Below, one piece after another: positions 11,719 to 22,911 of a DNA stretch of 64,000 nt (the stretch's first letter is position 1; each line of letters begins with the position of its first letter). Both the position numbers and the translations under genes were made by a program. The notes under the pieces were generated by a model that saw nothing but the letters and a program-made list of their open reading frames with translations, made no database searches and was not told where the DNA came from. The stretch spans positions 542,001-606,000 of the forward strand of contig JAJGOT010000211.1 of NCBI GenBank assembly GCA_022457155.1. The letters run 5' to 3'. The stretch is from Cladopsammia gracilis. Lineage: Eukaryota; Cnidaria; Anthozoa; Scleractinia; Dendrophylliidae.

Positions 11719-11907
11719 TAAAGGCCCGGATCGTTACGGTGCAACGTTTTTTTGCACTGTTGCGCGGAACAGCTGCAGAAGTAGAATCGAGTTCTACTTC
11801 TTCGACGTTGCGCGCAACAAATTGCATCACTCGTGCGACACTTCCAAAAAATCTTGTTCCGCGCAATGTATAGCAAGAAAAGTTGCACCGTGTCCGGGCC
11901 TTAAAGG
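11719..11907. repeat. ~190-bp TIR element (AAGGCCCGGA ends)
   Basis: AAGGCCCGGATCGTTACGGT at the left matches AGTTGCACCGTGTCCGGGCC-TT at the right with a small gap. The centre AGTAGAATCGAGTTCTACTT is itself palindromic. It directly abuts the next TIR element. Confidence 0.75.
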
Positions 11908-12118
11908 TGATGTTACACGGTTCGATTCGCAACGACGATTTTTAACGACAGGTATGTTACACGAAACAACTTGAGTTAAATTCGTGTTTTTGCGTTGCAA
12001 GTTTTTGAAGATGATTGAAAAACTTCGCAATGCAAAAATTGCGAAGAAAATCGTCCGCGCTCACATGTTGCGCTAAAAATCGTCGTTGCGAATCGTCCTG
12101 TGTAACATCACCTTAAAG
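11905..12118. repeat. ~210-bp TIR element (AAGGTGATGTTACACGG ends)
   Basis: Left AAAGGTGATGTTACACGGTT, with ATTCGCAACGACGATTTTTA, pairs with right TAAAAATCGTCGTTGCGAAT, then GTGTAACATCACCTTAAAGG. Non-coding MITE-like sequence. Confidence 0.8.
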
Positions 12119-12119
12119 G

Positions 12120-13560
12120 TCTGACTCTTCGTCGCTAAATGGATCAAGTTTTTCTGGTAAAACTTGTATCCTAGAAACAACCAATAAGGAGAGATCGAAG
12201 TACTTGCATAACTTAACAAGGTGACTCGTAAGGGATGTTATGACTATGAACCAAGCCGACGTGAGCAGGCCTTTTAAAGCTTGAAAACTTGAGGTAAGAA
12301 ATTAGAAATAAACAATTTAATGCTTTTATCTGCACTTATTTCACAAGTATTATAAACCTGTCGCCTTGTTTTTTGCCGTAAAATATTATTTCGAATTCAG
12401 CTGCCTCTCAACAATTATATTTACAAAGGTTTACCCTGCGTGCAGTGCACTTAGCTTAACCAAAAGAAAACAACAAATGGATAAAAAAAGAGAAAATAAT
12501 TCGAGTTGAATAAACAGTACGACCCAGTGTTGTGTTAATCACCGCAAAACTAACAAGTATACTTTCAATGTTCATAACTTTACAATAACACATTTCAGTT
12601 TTTTCCACTGCGTGATGAAAACATCTTACATGCAAATTTTACCACTTTGCTGGTGGCAATAAGTCATTTGATTTTAACGGACAGCATAATCAACATTAAT
12701 TAATAACCAAGGCTGTTCCCAACTAGCTAAAAACAAATTAGCTTCAAAACTCTCGTTGAAATAAGAGTAACAAACCCTCATGTATGTTTATTGTTTCATT
12801 TATAATGTGCGAAATGCGTTATAAACTCTGTTTGATATATTTTTACGAGTCTAGCCGTATTTCTGAGCCTATATAGGAAATAAATTAAACTTAAAGTTAA
12901 TGAAATGGTCAATTGTTGACCTAATGCGAACGTCGTTGAGTCAGTTTAATTTGCCTCAGGTAAAGCGATGAGAAAAACGGCAGCGAGGTATAAATATTCA
13001 GTAAATAAGACATGTAATACACTAACCGTGAACTCGAATTACACGTTCAAGTATTGAACCATAAAAGGTACGAATGTACGTGAAGCAGCGTTTAGAACGA
13101 AATAAATGCAAAAAACATTTACAGTGATGTAAAAAATAATTATGAAATATATATAGAGAGACAGCAAGTACAAAAAGGACGATCAAAATGGCATGAAATG
13201 TGTAGTTAAATGTATTAATAAAGGAACAACACACGGCGTATATAAATATAAGCACATAGTGTCGATTTTATTTACAATCTGAAGACACACAGTCCAACAA
13301 TATACAACAAAAACGGTTTCCAAATTGAACGAAAAGGTTCTAAATTATGCCCTGATTATGCTGTCAATCAACTTCGTCTGTTCAACGCTTTTCGTGCAAA
13401 ATAGCTTGCTTCAAAAGGCTTAAAATTTGCATTTTTTTTAAACTGAGATATTGGTCAGCTTACACGTATCTGTAATCGACAGCGCACTTCTCGGTTTTCT
13501 TTTCCCTCCCTGATAGTGAACCTCAAGTCACGTAAAGTGAGTGTTTAAATATTTAATGTG
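12120..13560. other. Repeat-poor AT-rich stretch below the last ZNF106-like exon
   Basis: The region is free of recognisable repeats, with no frame of coding character. It lies on the downstream side of the ZNF106-like gene (minus strand) and could contain its 3' UTR or final exons, but no finger motif was found in it. Confidence 0.3.
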
Positions 13561-13589
13561 TGGATGAAATCCTAAAGTGTGACCGCTTA

Positions 13590-13905
13590 TTGTGCAGTGT
13601 TATACAAGGTGGAATTCTAACTTTTGAGTCTGTGCATAATATTCTCAAGTGTGAATAATTCAGCAGTACTTTCCTGTACTATGTGGTGCTGTTTATAATG
13701 CGGCACAAGGTGATTCTAACTTTTGAGTCTGTGGATGAAATCCTAAAGTGTGACCATTCAAATGAAAGCTATTGAGCATTTCCTTCCTGTGGTGCTGTTT
13801 ATTTTGCGGTACAAGGTGGTTCTAATTTCTGAGTCCGTGGATAAAATCATTCAGGCGAAGGCTAAAGCTACTTAGTAATAATTTCCTGTGGTACTGTTTA
13901 TCATC
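13590..13905. repeat. 106-bp-type minisatellite, about three units
   Basis: Units contain TGTGGTGCTGTTTAT, ACAAGGTGGTTCTAAC, TTTTGAGTCTGTGGATGAAA and GTGTGACCATTCAAATGAAA. The unit shares its core with the 88-bp family but has a different left half (GTGCTGTTTATTATGCTGTA instead of GCATGGTACCATTTG). Confidence 0.75.
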
Positions 13906-14293
13906 CTGCATGCGCTGCGAGTCAGTCCCTCTGTTCACATAAAGCTTCTCAGCTATACTTCCTTTTTCAGTTTAAACTAAACCACAAACCAGAGGTAAAA
14001 TGTCAATGAAAGAAATTGCTACCATAAACGATTTGTATTCTTTATCGCACGATAAAAAGCAGCGAAGCGCCGAAGACGAGAGGGGAATGACTTCGAAACC
14101 ATTCCTCGGCAAATAAAGTGCGTTTATTTTTATTATTATTTTCTGAATGACTTCGAGCTAAAAACCGAACGAGCTAAAACTTCCACTACTTTCAGAAGGA
14201 TTTTTTTGCATTTTCTGATGCAATGGCATTTTTCTTTGTGTGTGTATGTTTTCTTTTTTACAATCATTCTGGAAAAAATATATTTCGGTCGTG

Positions 14294-14515
14294 TTCTATT
14301 GGGATCAACCGTTTCAACCTAAACCGGTTTTGGTTGATTTGGTTGAGGTGTCCCAATAGAACACTTTTCAACCATTTTCGGTTTCAACCATTTCAACCAG
14401 GTTCAGAGCTGGTTGAAATGGTTGATCAACCAAACCAACCGAAAACGGTTTTTTCCCAATAGAACACGAAAACAATCCAACCAACCGAAAATGGTTGATC
14501 CCAATAGAACACGGC
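14294..14515. repeat. ~220-bp TIR element (TGTTCTATTGGGATCAACC)
   Basis: Ends are GTTCTATTGGGATCAACCGT and its complement GGTTGATCCCAATAGAACAC. The interior also has paired GGTTGA/TCAACC motifs, so the whole can fold. Non-coding. Confidence 0.8.
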
Positions 14516-14737
14516 CCTCGATTCATAGAAAACAAAACCCAAAAAACGTTGAAATCAGCTGACGGATTTCCCTGCTGTTCTTGTGACCACGTGACCTAAC
14601 ACGTGCTTGAGGACAGCCTGAAGTGAACAGAAAAAAAAAGGCAATAAATAAAACGTTGTCACCGCAAACATGTTTTTCCGGTTTCTGCAGAATGAACACT
14701 TTGGAAATATCTGGAAGGGCCAACGGACAATGCAAAG

Positions 14738-14812
14738 GCGTACAACAACAACAACAACAACAATTTATTTACAAATAATAATAAAACAAATTATATTAGC
14801 AACCCGAATCCT
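14738..14812 (-). mobile_element. LINE 3'-end fragment with (GTT)n tail
   Basis: The run of AAC triplets followed by AATTTATTTACAAATAATAA and ATTAGCAACCCG is nearly identical to 39299-39369, the 3' end of the LINE in the MCT intron. This is therefore a severely 5'-truncated copy of the same family on the minus strand. Confidence 0.7.
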
Positions 14813-14956
14813 GGTGGATCTAGTCAGCAAATTTTATATAAATAGGAAATAACTAATCAAGCAAGGCTGACTGTACAACTGGGATTATGTATTCTGTCCA
14901 ATATTTCGTCAGGCACGGCCTGACTTCCACAGGGAATAAAATGACTGCAGGAAAAA

Positions 14957-15252
14957 CGTTACAATTCATTCTGTAGAATGTTCATAACAAAGCTTTGGAC
15001 TTCTGATTAAACAAGTAGCAATGGTACTCTCCCGTCCCCCCCCCCCCCCCTCCTCACTCCAACGTTACAATTCATTCTGCAGAATGTTCATAACAAAGCT
15101 TTGGACTTCTGATGAAACAAGTAGCAATGGTACTTCCCCCCCCCCCCCCCCTCACTCCAACGTTACAATTCACTCTGTAGAATGTTCATAACAAAGCTTT
15201 GGACTTCTGATCAAACAAGTAGCAGCGATACTTTCCCCCTCACTCCCCCCTC
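14957..15252. repeat. ~110-bp triplicated unit separated by poly-C runs
   Basis: Three copies of ACGTTACAATTCATTCTGTA followed by GAATGTTCATAACAAAGCTT and a poly-C tract (15036-15050, 15136-15150, then a mixed C-rich run). Copies differ at only a few positions. Confidence 0.85.
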
Positions 15253-16120
15253 CTACCCTCAGTCCCCCTATTTTTCCGTGTGATCAGTCGAGATTGATCG
15301 CAAGTTTGCGTCAGCCGCCATTTTTGTTTTTCATAGCGAGTGAAAGCTGAAAGTCTTTATCGCGTCGTGACATACAAGATGGCGGCTAAATGAAGGATCA
15401 AACTCGACGAACATACGGGAAAATAGTGGACTGTGAACAGTCCACCCTCAATGCCTGGAAGATAAACTTGCCAAATTGAATTGCAGAGTTTTTCTCATCC
15501 CGGATATCTTAGATTCCCGCCCCAATCCCCGAAGGTACACTTGCATGGTTTCTTTCATTCCAAACATTTTAGACCGCAGCCCCCCCCCCCCCCACGCCTT
15601 CCTCTGTATAGGACACCATAAGCTGCTTGCTAGTGACTTGCTCCTGTGGGAACCAAACCGGGGGGACAGTCTCTAACATAAATAGATCCGCTCCGGAGGG
15701 ACACGGGTCTTAATACCATGGCAGAGATCAAGACTTGTATGGAGGACCGTGAAGTTTTGTGTGCTATTACAGTCCGAGGGGACTCGACTTGATTGCCCAC
15801 AAACCCCCCCGAATCTCTGGAAAATGAGAGATATCTGAGATGAGAGTAACTATACGACTTCATTTGACAAGTGTATCATCCAAAATAGGCTTGGAAGCAC
15901 TGGGCAGTTGTGCCTCTACTAACAGAGCGCTAAGTAAGAGCCTAACTCTTTAACTGTCAGCTACAATAACTGTCATTTAGCATCGTAATTTTTGTTTTAA
16001 GCAATATTTCTAAAATTTAATCTAAATCAGACCTTTTTTAAGAATGGTACAAAAAAGGAAAAGAAAAGGAAAAGAAAAAATAAAGAAAATAGAATGGAAT
16101 AAAATGAAAGAAAAACTCAC

Positions 16121-16206
16121 TGCTATGTCATCATCCGCGGAGAACTGGTGACCACACTGGAACCAATGACATGCTTCCACCGTGCCTTTCTCCATCACGT
16201 GATATT
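16121..16206 (-). CDS. ZNF106: ZNF106-like exon with C-terminal C2H2 zinc finger half
   Basis: This 86-nt exon reads YHVMEKGTVEACHWFQCGHQ then FSADDDIA and ends before a GTGAGT donor. CHWFQC-x-x-x-F matches the CWWHGC-x-x-x-F beginning of the first C-terminal finger of ZNF106; the histidines must lie in a following exon. It needs one nucleotide from upstream, but the exon at 19323-19394 ends in phase 0. A small unseen exon between them, or a different boundary, is therefore required. The acceptor (CATGTTTTAG) is acceptable. Confidence 0.6.
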
Positions 16207-16343
16207 CTAAAACATGACGTTATGAGATAAGACAAAGCTAAACAAGGCATTGGGTGACCATACAATAGGCTCTGAAATAAGACTTGAACGTTTGCTTAAC
16301 CAAAAAAATATATTGTGTATGGACCTAAGTCTTTGGACACATG

Positions 16344-16512
16344 CAGTCGAACCTCCGTGTGCGAACACCTCTTCTAAGCGACCACTTCTTCTAAGCGACC
16401 ACCTCTCCTAAGCAACCACCTCCCCTAAGCGACCACCTCTTCTAAGCGACCACCTCTTCTAAGCAACCACCTCCCCTAAGCAACCACCTCCCCTAAGCAA
16501 CCACCTCCACCA
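16344..16512. mobile_element. Fragment of a pogo-like element (CTAAGCGACCACCT repeats)
   Basis: The tract starts TGCAGTCGAACCTCCGTGTG and continues with about nine copies of TTCTAAGC[GA]ACCACCTC. The layout (CAGT-type end, then short sub-terminal repeats) is that of the two pogo-like elements elsewhere in this window. No right end was found before another repeat begins at 16513. Confidence 0.55.
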
Positions 16513-16770
16513 CATTTTCACGCAGATTTTGCTGTGTTTTGGTCAAAATACACTAAATATATGACAAAGCACCTTTGATCAAACATCAAATTGCTTTTAG
16601 AACACCAAGAAGATAAGATCGAGTAATTTCTTCAAAGAAGAACAAACCATAATAAGTTTTTCTGCGATTTTTCCACGACTCTTGCGAGGAACTTGAAAAA
16701 ATTGGCCAATTTTTTCAAGTTGCAACCATTTCCATCCTGGCCATCCGCAGCCAAAGATAACGAATACTAG
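16513..16770. repeat. Dispersed repeat, copy 1 (shared with 29091-29482)
   Basis: The segment from CACGCAGATTTTGCTGTGTT to CATCCTGGCCATCCGCAGCC is the reverse complement of 29220-29480. Both include TTGGCCAATTTTTTCAAGTT. It is non-coding. Confidence 0.75.
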
Positions 16771-16771
16771 G

Positions 16772-17000
16772 CCCCGTCCACACTAATGCGTGTTCGTATG
16801 AAAAACGCATACTTTTTTATGCGTTTTTACCGATCGTCCACACTAAAACGATAAAAAAAAACGAAGAATGAAATCGATGAAAACGGAGGTTTTCGAAAAC
16901 GCTTTTCAAAGTGGAGACTTTTGAAAACGCAGGTCTATCGTTTTAGTGTGGACGGCAAAAACGGAGCTTTTCAAAAACGCTTACGTCACAACTAGCAACG
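16772..17000. repeat. MITE-like element (CCCCGTCCACACTAATGCG)
   Basis: CCCCGTCCACACTAATGCGT and CGTCCACACTAAAACGATAA at the left are matched by ATCGTTTTAGTGTGGACGGC at the right. The interior repeats AAACG and TTTTCAAAAACGC. Such CCGTCCACACTA ends are common in animal hAT-type MITEs. Confidence 0.6.
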
Positions 17001-18479
17001 CATAGTATTGCTGACGCTATTGGAGCATGGGTATTGAACAGAAAAACGTCCGAGCAGAGGAATTTTGTTAAACCAGTTAATTTTAATTAATTAATTGCAA
17101 ATAACCGGGTTAACTACTCTAGTGCGGCCGCAGCCATTGTTTTTAATCAATATTCACTGCATGCAAACAGTAAGAAAGATTTCCGTATAATCACATACAT
17201 TAATTATGCATATTCTTAAACTGAAACAAAAGCCAAAACAATAGAACTCCTAAAGCAAAACAACAGCGCATAAATACATACATTCAAATGGACAGACTGC
17301 AAATCACAGTAGTTGCTAAAAAAATATATATATCTCTGTGTCGTCACTGACAAACACACGACGGTTTATACGGAAATCTTACCGGATTGGACCCGGGATT
17401 GGTACACAATAGGCAGTACTATATAGTGTACGAGGTAAGAGAAGATTCAATTTGCTCCATTTTAATTACCCGGGACAATAAAACGTTTGCCCGTAACCCG
17501 TAACATAATGATTCCGTAACATGCTAATGAGCTTTTAACATTCTTATGCAATGACTTGTATTAAAGTAACGAATACCAACGCTTCAGTTTGTGTTTAACC
17601 ATTTTTTACTCAATCAAATCACAAGTTTTATCATTTTTTCGCCTTTTGCAAACGTTAAAACTTCTCAAACACAATCTCGTGAAAATAATTACAACCATCC
17701 AGCTTAAAATGAACTGCGTGACAAACATCTAGAATCTTCGTTTGTACTTTCTTTGCACAATTACATCATGTTATAACCTGAAACCATCGTTTTATGTAAC
17801 ACTACCTAAACCAACTTTTTATCACGTGCACGCTATAAAATGAAATTCTGGTCGGACGGTATAAAATCATACATCACTGCTCAAAGTTCACTCGTGTGCA
17901 CTGTCCGTGACGTTTCTTGGGTGTTTCTTGGTGTTGCGGAAGCCATTGTTGGTTAGCTTTTGAGTTGTGGTGAGGGTATTATTCAGTGTCTTTTGAATCT
18001 TTTGTTTTACGTCATTTGGTGATCACACCATCCGCAACACCAAGAAACTACCCGTTTCTTTAAATTCATGAGTGGCCGGTTTGTAATTTATTTTCTCGAG
18101 ATTGTTAAGGTCAAGGTTAACAGAGGCGAAACAAATGTGAAAAGTTGTCAAAATAATAAAACGAATGATTTAGTTGAGTAAATAATAGTTCAATTCAAAT
18201 TGCAGCGTTGGTATTCGTCATTTTAATACAAGTCACCGCATGTTACAAAACTCATTATCATATTAATATGCCAAAAGATTCTAAGTCTGCTTATTACTAC
18301 CTCGTATATGGTTCTTGAGGTGCGACACTACGCCAAAGTTAAGCTCGCAGTTTTCCCACTGAAAGAAAGAACGGAAGTCAAAAGGTATGTTAGGCTTTAA
18401 GAATCAAGGCTCCTTTATACATCATACTTGAAACTACATGTGCCGCCCTAACTTTTCATTACCCCGTCACTACTACAGC

Positions 18480-18731
18480 CCCATTCACACCAGCGGTTAA
18501 ACATGTTTAAATGTTGTTTAGTTTAACAAGATACTGCGTTTTTAGTCTCTATGTTGAACGTTTTTAAATGCATATGACTCAAACTACCTTGGAATGGCAA
18601 TAAAAGTCAGTAAAGTTTCTTTTAGTGAATATTTTCACTCCAAATATTACGGAATGTTAGAAGGTATATTTCTAAACCTGTTTTAAACTAAATAACATTT
18701 AAACATGTTTAACCGTTGGTGTGAATGGGGT
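18480..18731. repeat. ~250-bp TIR element (CCCCATTCACACCA ends)
   Basis: CCCCATTCACACCAGCGGTT with AAACATGTTTAAATG at the left pairs with CATTTAAACATGTTTAACCG and TTGGTGTGAATGGGG at the right. It lies in a ZNF106-like intron. Confidence 0.85.
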
Positions 18732-18734
18732 ATA

Positions 18735-19235
18735 CATCTAGCTTTTGAGCCCAAGGATGAAACCATAAAGTGTGACAATTCATATGAAAGTCACAGAGCA
18801 GTACGTTCCTGTGGTGCTGTTTATTATGCTGTAAAAGGTGGTTCTAGCTTTTGAGTCTGTGGATGAAATCCTTAAGCTTGACGTAACATATCAAACATGA
18901 GACAGTGTTTCATCTGATTTCCAAACACACTCATTAAACGGCATTAATTTCCTTTATATTTTTTTCATGAATTATATTAATGGGTTTGAGAACACCAAAT
19001 AAAAGCTATTGAGCAGTACTTTCCTGTGGTGCTGTTTATTATGCTGTAAAAGGTGGTTCTATCGCTTTTGAGTCTGTGGATGAAATCATAAAGTGTGACC
19101 ATTCCGCAAATGAAAGCTATTGAGAAGTTCTTTCCCCTGTGGTACTGTTTATTCTGCTGTACAAGGTGGCTCTAACTATTGGATGAAATCCTAATGTATG
19201 ACCATTCAAATGAAAGCTACTGAGCAGAATTTTAG
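18735..19235. repeat. 106-bp-type minisatellite, two interrupted blocks
   Basis: Units at 18735-18890 and 18985-19235 carry the same GTGGTGCTGTTTATTATGCT and CTTTTGAGTCTGTGGATGAA blocks. They are separated by about 95 bp of unrelated AT-rich sequence. The array lies in a ZNF106-like intron next to the exon at 19323. Confidence 0.75.
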
Positions 19236-19322
19236 ACAGTGTAGGCTACATATTGCTTCTATTCGAAAAGAAAAATTCTGTATGAAAGCTAAAACCCCGT
19301 CAACCAAGACAGTATTCTTCAC

Positions 19323-19394
19323 CTTGCAAGGATGATAAACCCGTAAATCCAGTTTGGTTGCCCCAACAAACCCATCTCGTCCACCACTGTAAAT
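19323..19394 (-). CDS. ZNF106: ZNF106-like WD40 exon (last blade, IYSGGRDGFVGATKLDL)
   Basis: This 72-nt exon, from a long poly-T tract ending in CAG to GTGAAG, reads IYSGGRDGFVGATKLDLRVY then HPCK in phase 0. It lines up with [20 protein letters not shown] of vertebrate ZNF106, the closing blade before the C-terminal fingers. The reading frame stays open for about 35 more codons past the donor, into a 106-bp repeat; that extension is probably intronic. Confidence 0.78.
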
Positions 19395-19917
19395 CTGAAA
19401 AAAAAAGAAAGCAAAAGGTGCTAAAACTCAATTCAACGAGAAAATTAAAGCAAAATAATTAGATAGTCGTTTCTTTGTTTTCCATATCGGTATTCTGTCT
19501 TTGAAGGTGCGTGTAATTTATGTCAAATAACAAAGTTAGTTAATACATTCGGATTCTTCAGCTGAATGATTAGGAAATTTTAGGAGAAGGAATCTTATTC
19601 CAAATTACAGACGTAGCTGGTCTTTTTCCGTAATCAAAACAACATTTCTTTCGAAATGGAGGAGTCAATGAATAGAAATTCTGTAAGGCGACAAAGGAGT
19701 TCGGAAGAGATCTTGATAAATGGGTACGTTAGGTCCTTCTAGTGAAAATTATGTACAGATATTATTCCCGTTTTCCATTTTGGCTTGGAAAAGGGGGAAA
19801 TTTGAAGAGTAAAATCTGAAAACGGGTAGAGAAAAATCACACATTGCAGTCATGGAAATTGCTTAGGGTTTTAAGAACCACGCCACACACCCCAAGAAAA
19901 ACTAGTTGAAGACTTAC

Positions 19918-19989
19918 TCTTCCATTGCTCACAAGAACTGAGAAGATCATGTCTATTTGGCCTCCGTACACTTGGAGAAGATCGCCTGT
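19918..19989 (-). CDS. ZNF106: ZNF106-like WD40 exon (LLQVYGGQIDMI)
   Basis: This 72-nt exon, from CCTTACAG to GTAAGT, reads TGDLLQVYGGQIDMIFSVLV then SNGR in phase 0. LQVYGG-x-x-DMI is identical in spacing to the LQVYGGHKDMIMCM strand of vertebrate ZNF106. The GH histidine is replaced by Gln. Confidence 0.85.
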
Positions 19990-20214
19990 CTGTAAGGGCA
20001 AACATAACGATGAAATACTGTAAAAACCATCACATAAGAACATAGATTTTTTTTTTCAAGTTAGTTTAATAAGGGTGCTTATATATTTGGTGTCGACTGA
20101 GAATTTAGGCTATGTAGGCTTTTAAATACGTTCCTATTTTCTTAAGAGGAAAAGGTGCTTGCTGCTGGTCTAACAACTAGTCTTTATGGGTGTGGTCCCG
20201 TCTTTATGTATAAG

Positions 20215-20335
20215 AAACATATAATTATGACTTTTAATCCAATAAAGTTGTAAATTTGCTGGCATTTGGCGATATAATATGGAAAGAGGGTAAGCGAAAT
20301 TTCGGCATTTTGGCAGAAGCTGTGGCAAACCAAAA
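20215..20335. repeat. Fragment of the ~400-bp GGGACACTGTCC element
   Basis: AATAAAGTTGTAAATTTGCT and GGCATTTGGCGATATAATAT match the 3' part of the copy at 25170-25554. It lies in the intron just downstream of the ZNF106-like exon at 20365. Confidence 0.6.
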
Positions 20336-20364
20336 AAAAAATTAAAAAACAGAAAATTACCAAC

Positions 20365-20484
20365 CGTTAAGTCATAGCAGCGAATCAGTTTGTCCAAACA
20401 TGACGTCACTAGCACTCTACCAACAATTTGAAGACCGCTGACACTCATGGTATGGCCATGGAAGCTTCGTAACAATTCTCCAGT
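20365..20484 (-). CDS. ZNF106: ZNF106-like WD40 exon (full blade, TGELLRSFHGH)
   Basis: This 120-nt exon carries one whole junction unit: TGELLRSFHGHTMSVSGLQI, then VGRVLVTSCLDKLIRCYDLT. It starts after TTTCCTCGACAG and ends ACG before GTTGGT, in phase 0. An alternative donor four bases downstream (GTAATT) would break phase with the next exon and is disfavoured. Vertebrate ZNF106 has TGELVRIYKGHNHAVTVV and VMVTACLDKFVRVYEL here. Confidence 0.85.
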
Positions 20485-20579
20485 CTGTCGAGGAAACAAA
20501 TCGAATATAACTCCTGTAATATTATTATCCGTGTGCGACTTCAGCACACTGTTCAGTGTTACGCTCGAAACGAACTTAC

Positions 20580-20642
20580 GTTCAAATTATGAGCCTGCAC
20601 TTTCATGTCAGCGGATCCACTGTACAAAATATGATCCACGAC
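20580..20642 (-). CDS. ZNF106: ZNF106-like WD40 exon (VVDHILYSGSADMKVQAHN)
   Basis: This 63-nt exon, from TTGCTGTAG to GTAAGT, reads VVDHILYSGSADMKVQAHNL plus N in phase 0. It parallels [20 protein letters not shown] of vertebrate ZNF106. The S-G-S-[AS]-D strand is the usual third strand of a blade. Confidence 0.85.
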
Positions 20643-21545
20643 CTACAGCAAAAGGCAAACATGACAAAGAGTTTCGTCATCAGCATATAGCTGTACAGGT
20701 GAAAATATTTGCTGACGTCATAGCATACCAATGTACGTAGAGAAGGCACCGTGTCAAATACGAATTGACTTCAAAAGTTAAAAGAACTTGCCAAACTTAG
20801 TAATCTGTGCAATTTGTAGCTGTTTTCATGTAACGTCACGCATTTTAGCCCAGGCACATCCGACAGGGTTTAACAGAAAAATCTATTTAACAAATAGATT
20901 CCATTTTGTCGTGTGTCTGTTCTGTTATCAATCACAGATAACGTCAAGGAGCCTTAGGCGAGTTGGTCACTGATGTTCTTACAACATTTTGACGTCTTTT
21001 GTAATTTATAACTGAACAGACGGACGGCAAAATGGAATCTATTTGTTTTATACCATAACAGGGAAGGAAAATTAGCCGCGTAGCACTCGACTGTGGTCAT
21101 GACTGCTCGATTTTTTTGTCTAATTTCAGCATTTTCCAAGTCAACAAAACTACTTTTCGTTTCGGTTTCGTCAAAATTCTTGATTGTCAATAGCTTCTGC
21201 TAAACATTTTTTCGATGCCCTTTCCGAAATGTCGTCCACATTTTCAAAACTGTCCGCCAAGTTGGACGAAACAGATAAAACAAATTTTCCATGACGTCAC
21301 AGCTGTGCGTCTGTACTCTAATAGATCATAGCTAATGACCATCAGAATGCGCAGAGAATTAAGAATATTGTGTAATACCTAATATCTCAAGTGTACCATT
21401 CATAAATTTTTCAGATATGAAACTTGACGGAGCTCATTAGACGCCGGTTTCCGGTTTCAGTTTCGCATACAAATACTATGTTCCCCAATTTCAAAATGGC
21501 GGATTTTATTCCTAAAAGGTCTGTTTAGGAAACAGTTGAGACAGG

Positions 21546-21953
21546 ATGAATGAATGAATGATTTATATAGCGCACATATCACATATTACATACACTTATG
21601 AGAATGAAATCGGACGTCAGCTTATGAAGGCGCCTCAGGCAGCCGCTATCGGTCCATTGTTGATCACATCTCCCCCACCCCACCCATGAACAATGGATGG
21701 CACTGAGGGTGGTTACAGCCAGGGTTTTGTTACGTCCTCAGTGGTTCTTTTACGTCCCCATCGGAGACGGGACTGCCATTTCCACGTGGTCATCCGAGCC
21801 ACGTGAAATTCTAACCATTTACTGATGCCATAGCAAAGGCAGCACCTTCACCCTCAGTTATTTTAAGACCCTGAGGGTTGGTCCGGCCGGGATTCGAACC
21901 CGCGACCTCCCGCTCTGCAGACCGGTGCTCTATCAACTGAACTAACGAGGCAG
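21546..21953 (-). mobile_element. tRNA-derived SINE
   Basis: Read on the minus strand it starts with a tRNA-like head: CTCGTTAGTTCAGTTGATAG (A box), then GTCGCGGGTTCGAATCCCGG (B box). A ~300-bp body follows, and the 3' end is ATATAAATCATTCATTCATT-C, a short repeat tail. The head is not a working tRNA, because it lacks the paired acceptor stem at the correct distance. It lies in an intron of the ZNF106-like gene, in the same orientation as the gene. Confidence 0.85.
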
Positions 21954-22113
21954 AAGGAGTATTTTAAGCTTTAGGTTTCTGTGGTGATCAGGATCTATTT
22001 TCTCCTTGCAATCTGATCACCACATGATCAACCACATAGGTCGAGAATCGATTTTCACTAACTAAATCCGGAAAGGGGAATTTCTATGTAGATAAAGTAG
22101 CTTTATAGCATAC

Positions 22114-22170
22114 CTGCAGGCATAAAACCGTCATGCTGTGATGGCTAAACGTTCGAATAAGAAGACCAGT
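22114..22170 (-). CDS. ZNF106: ZNF106-like WD40 exon (strand a of the next blade)
   Basis: This 57-nt exon, from CAACCTAG to GTATGC, reads TGLLIRTFSHHSMTVLCLQ in phase 0. It corresponds to NGLLLRTLEGHSKTILCMK in the vertebrate protein; the usual GH is SHH here. It directly follows, in gene order, the exon at 23767-23901. Confidence 0.82.
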
Positions 22171-22285
22171 CTAGGTTGAGGGAAAAAGTAAAGAAGTTTA
22201 AATAAGTATTCAAAAGCCACTGAAAAAGTGATTCTAAAAACAATAGTCGAAGAAGCTTCATTGGATGATCTAAGGGGCTTTTGTC

Positions 22286-22382
22286 ACCAGGTGTCACGTA
22301 ACCTATATATCACCATGTGTCACGCAAGCTAAATGTCACCACGTGTCACGCAAGCTACACCAGGTGTCACGCAAGCCAACAA
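22286..22382. repeat. ~25-bp tandem repeat (CACCAGGTGTCACGCAAGC)
   Basis: Four copies of CAC-CA-GTGTCACG-AAGCT are arranged head to tail with small differences in an intron of the ZNF106-like gene. Confidence 0.75.
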
Positions 22383-22530
22383 TCTTTTTCGCCATCATCA
22401 GGTTGAAACAGACAATCCATTCGCGGTGCTGTAAAGACCAAAGGGTTTCAGATTTTTTAGATATGTATTAACTATCTATTTGTCTTGAATTTGGCCCGGT
22501 TTCTTCGGCCAATTCTGGTCTACGAGTAGG

Positions 22531-22911
22531 TAGAGTCTAAGGTACCTGCTATAGCTCAGAAGGAGATCGGACACCTTATTGAGAGTTATATGACGTAATG
22601 TCAACACTTGGAATTTTATCTTCAATAAATTTTTAGCTGTAAAAAAGAAAGTCTAAAGTTCCCACCAAGGCTCGAACCTGTGACCTCAGGCAGTATCTAG
22701 ATTGTTAGAGAGTATACACGACCATAACACTATCGAGCTGTTTGCGTCAGTTCGATTTAAATTGAACTATATTACCTGCTAACCCTAACCCTAATTAAAA
22801 GCTAACCAGTCAGGGTTAGGGTTATGGGTAGTTAATCTGGTTTTTACATTATATATGCTCACTAAGGTGTCCGACCTCCTCCTGAGCTATAGCATTTAGA
22901 CTCTACCTCAC
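22531..22911. mobile_element. TIR element with tRNA-like core (copy 2)
   Basis: Left GGTAGAGTCTAAGGTACCTG... GGAGATCGGACACCTTATTG and right CACTAAGGTGTCCGACCTCC...TTTAGACTCTACC are inverted repeats of about 55 bp. On the minus strand the core contains CACAGGTTCGAGCCTTGGTG (B-box-like) preceded by CTCGATAGTGTTATGGTCGT (A-box-like). It lies in a ZNF106-like intron. Confidence 0.65.

Noticed and set aside
19215..19322. Extension of the ZNF106-like exon past GTGAAG
   Set aside because: The extension runs into a 106-bp repeat and does not resemble the finger region; a splice donor is present at the point where the match to the family ends.
21870..21953. Functional tRNA gene on the minus strand
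   Set aside because: A and B boxes are present, but the acceptor stem does not pair and a SINE body with a short repeat tail follows.
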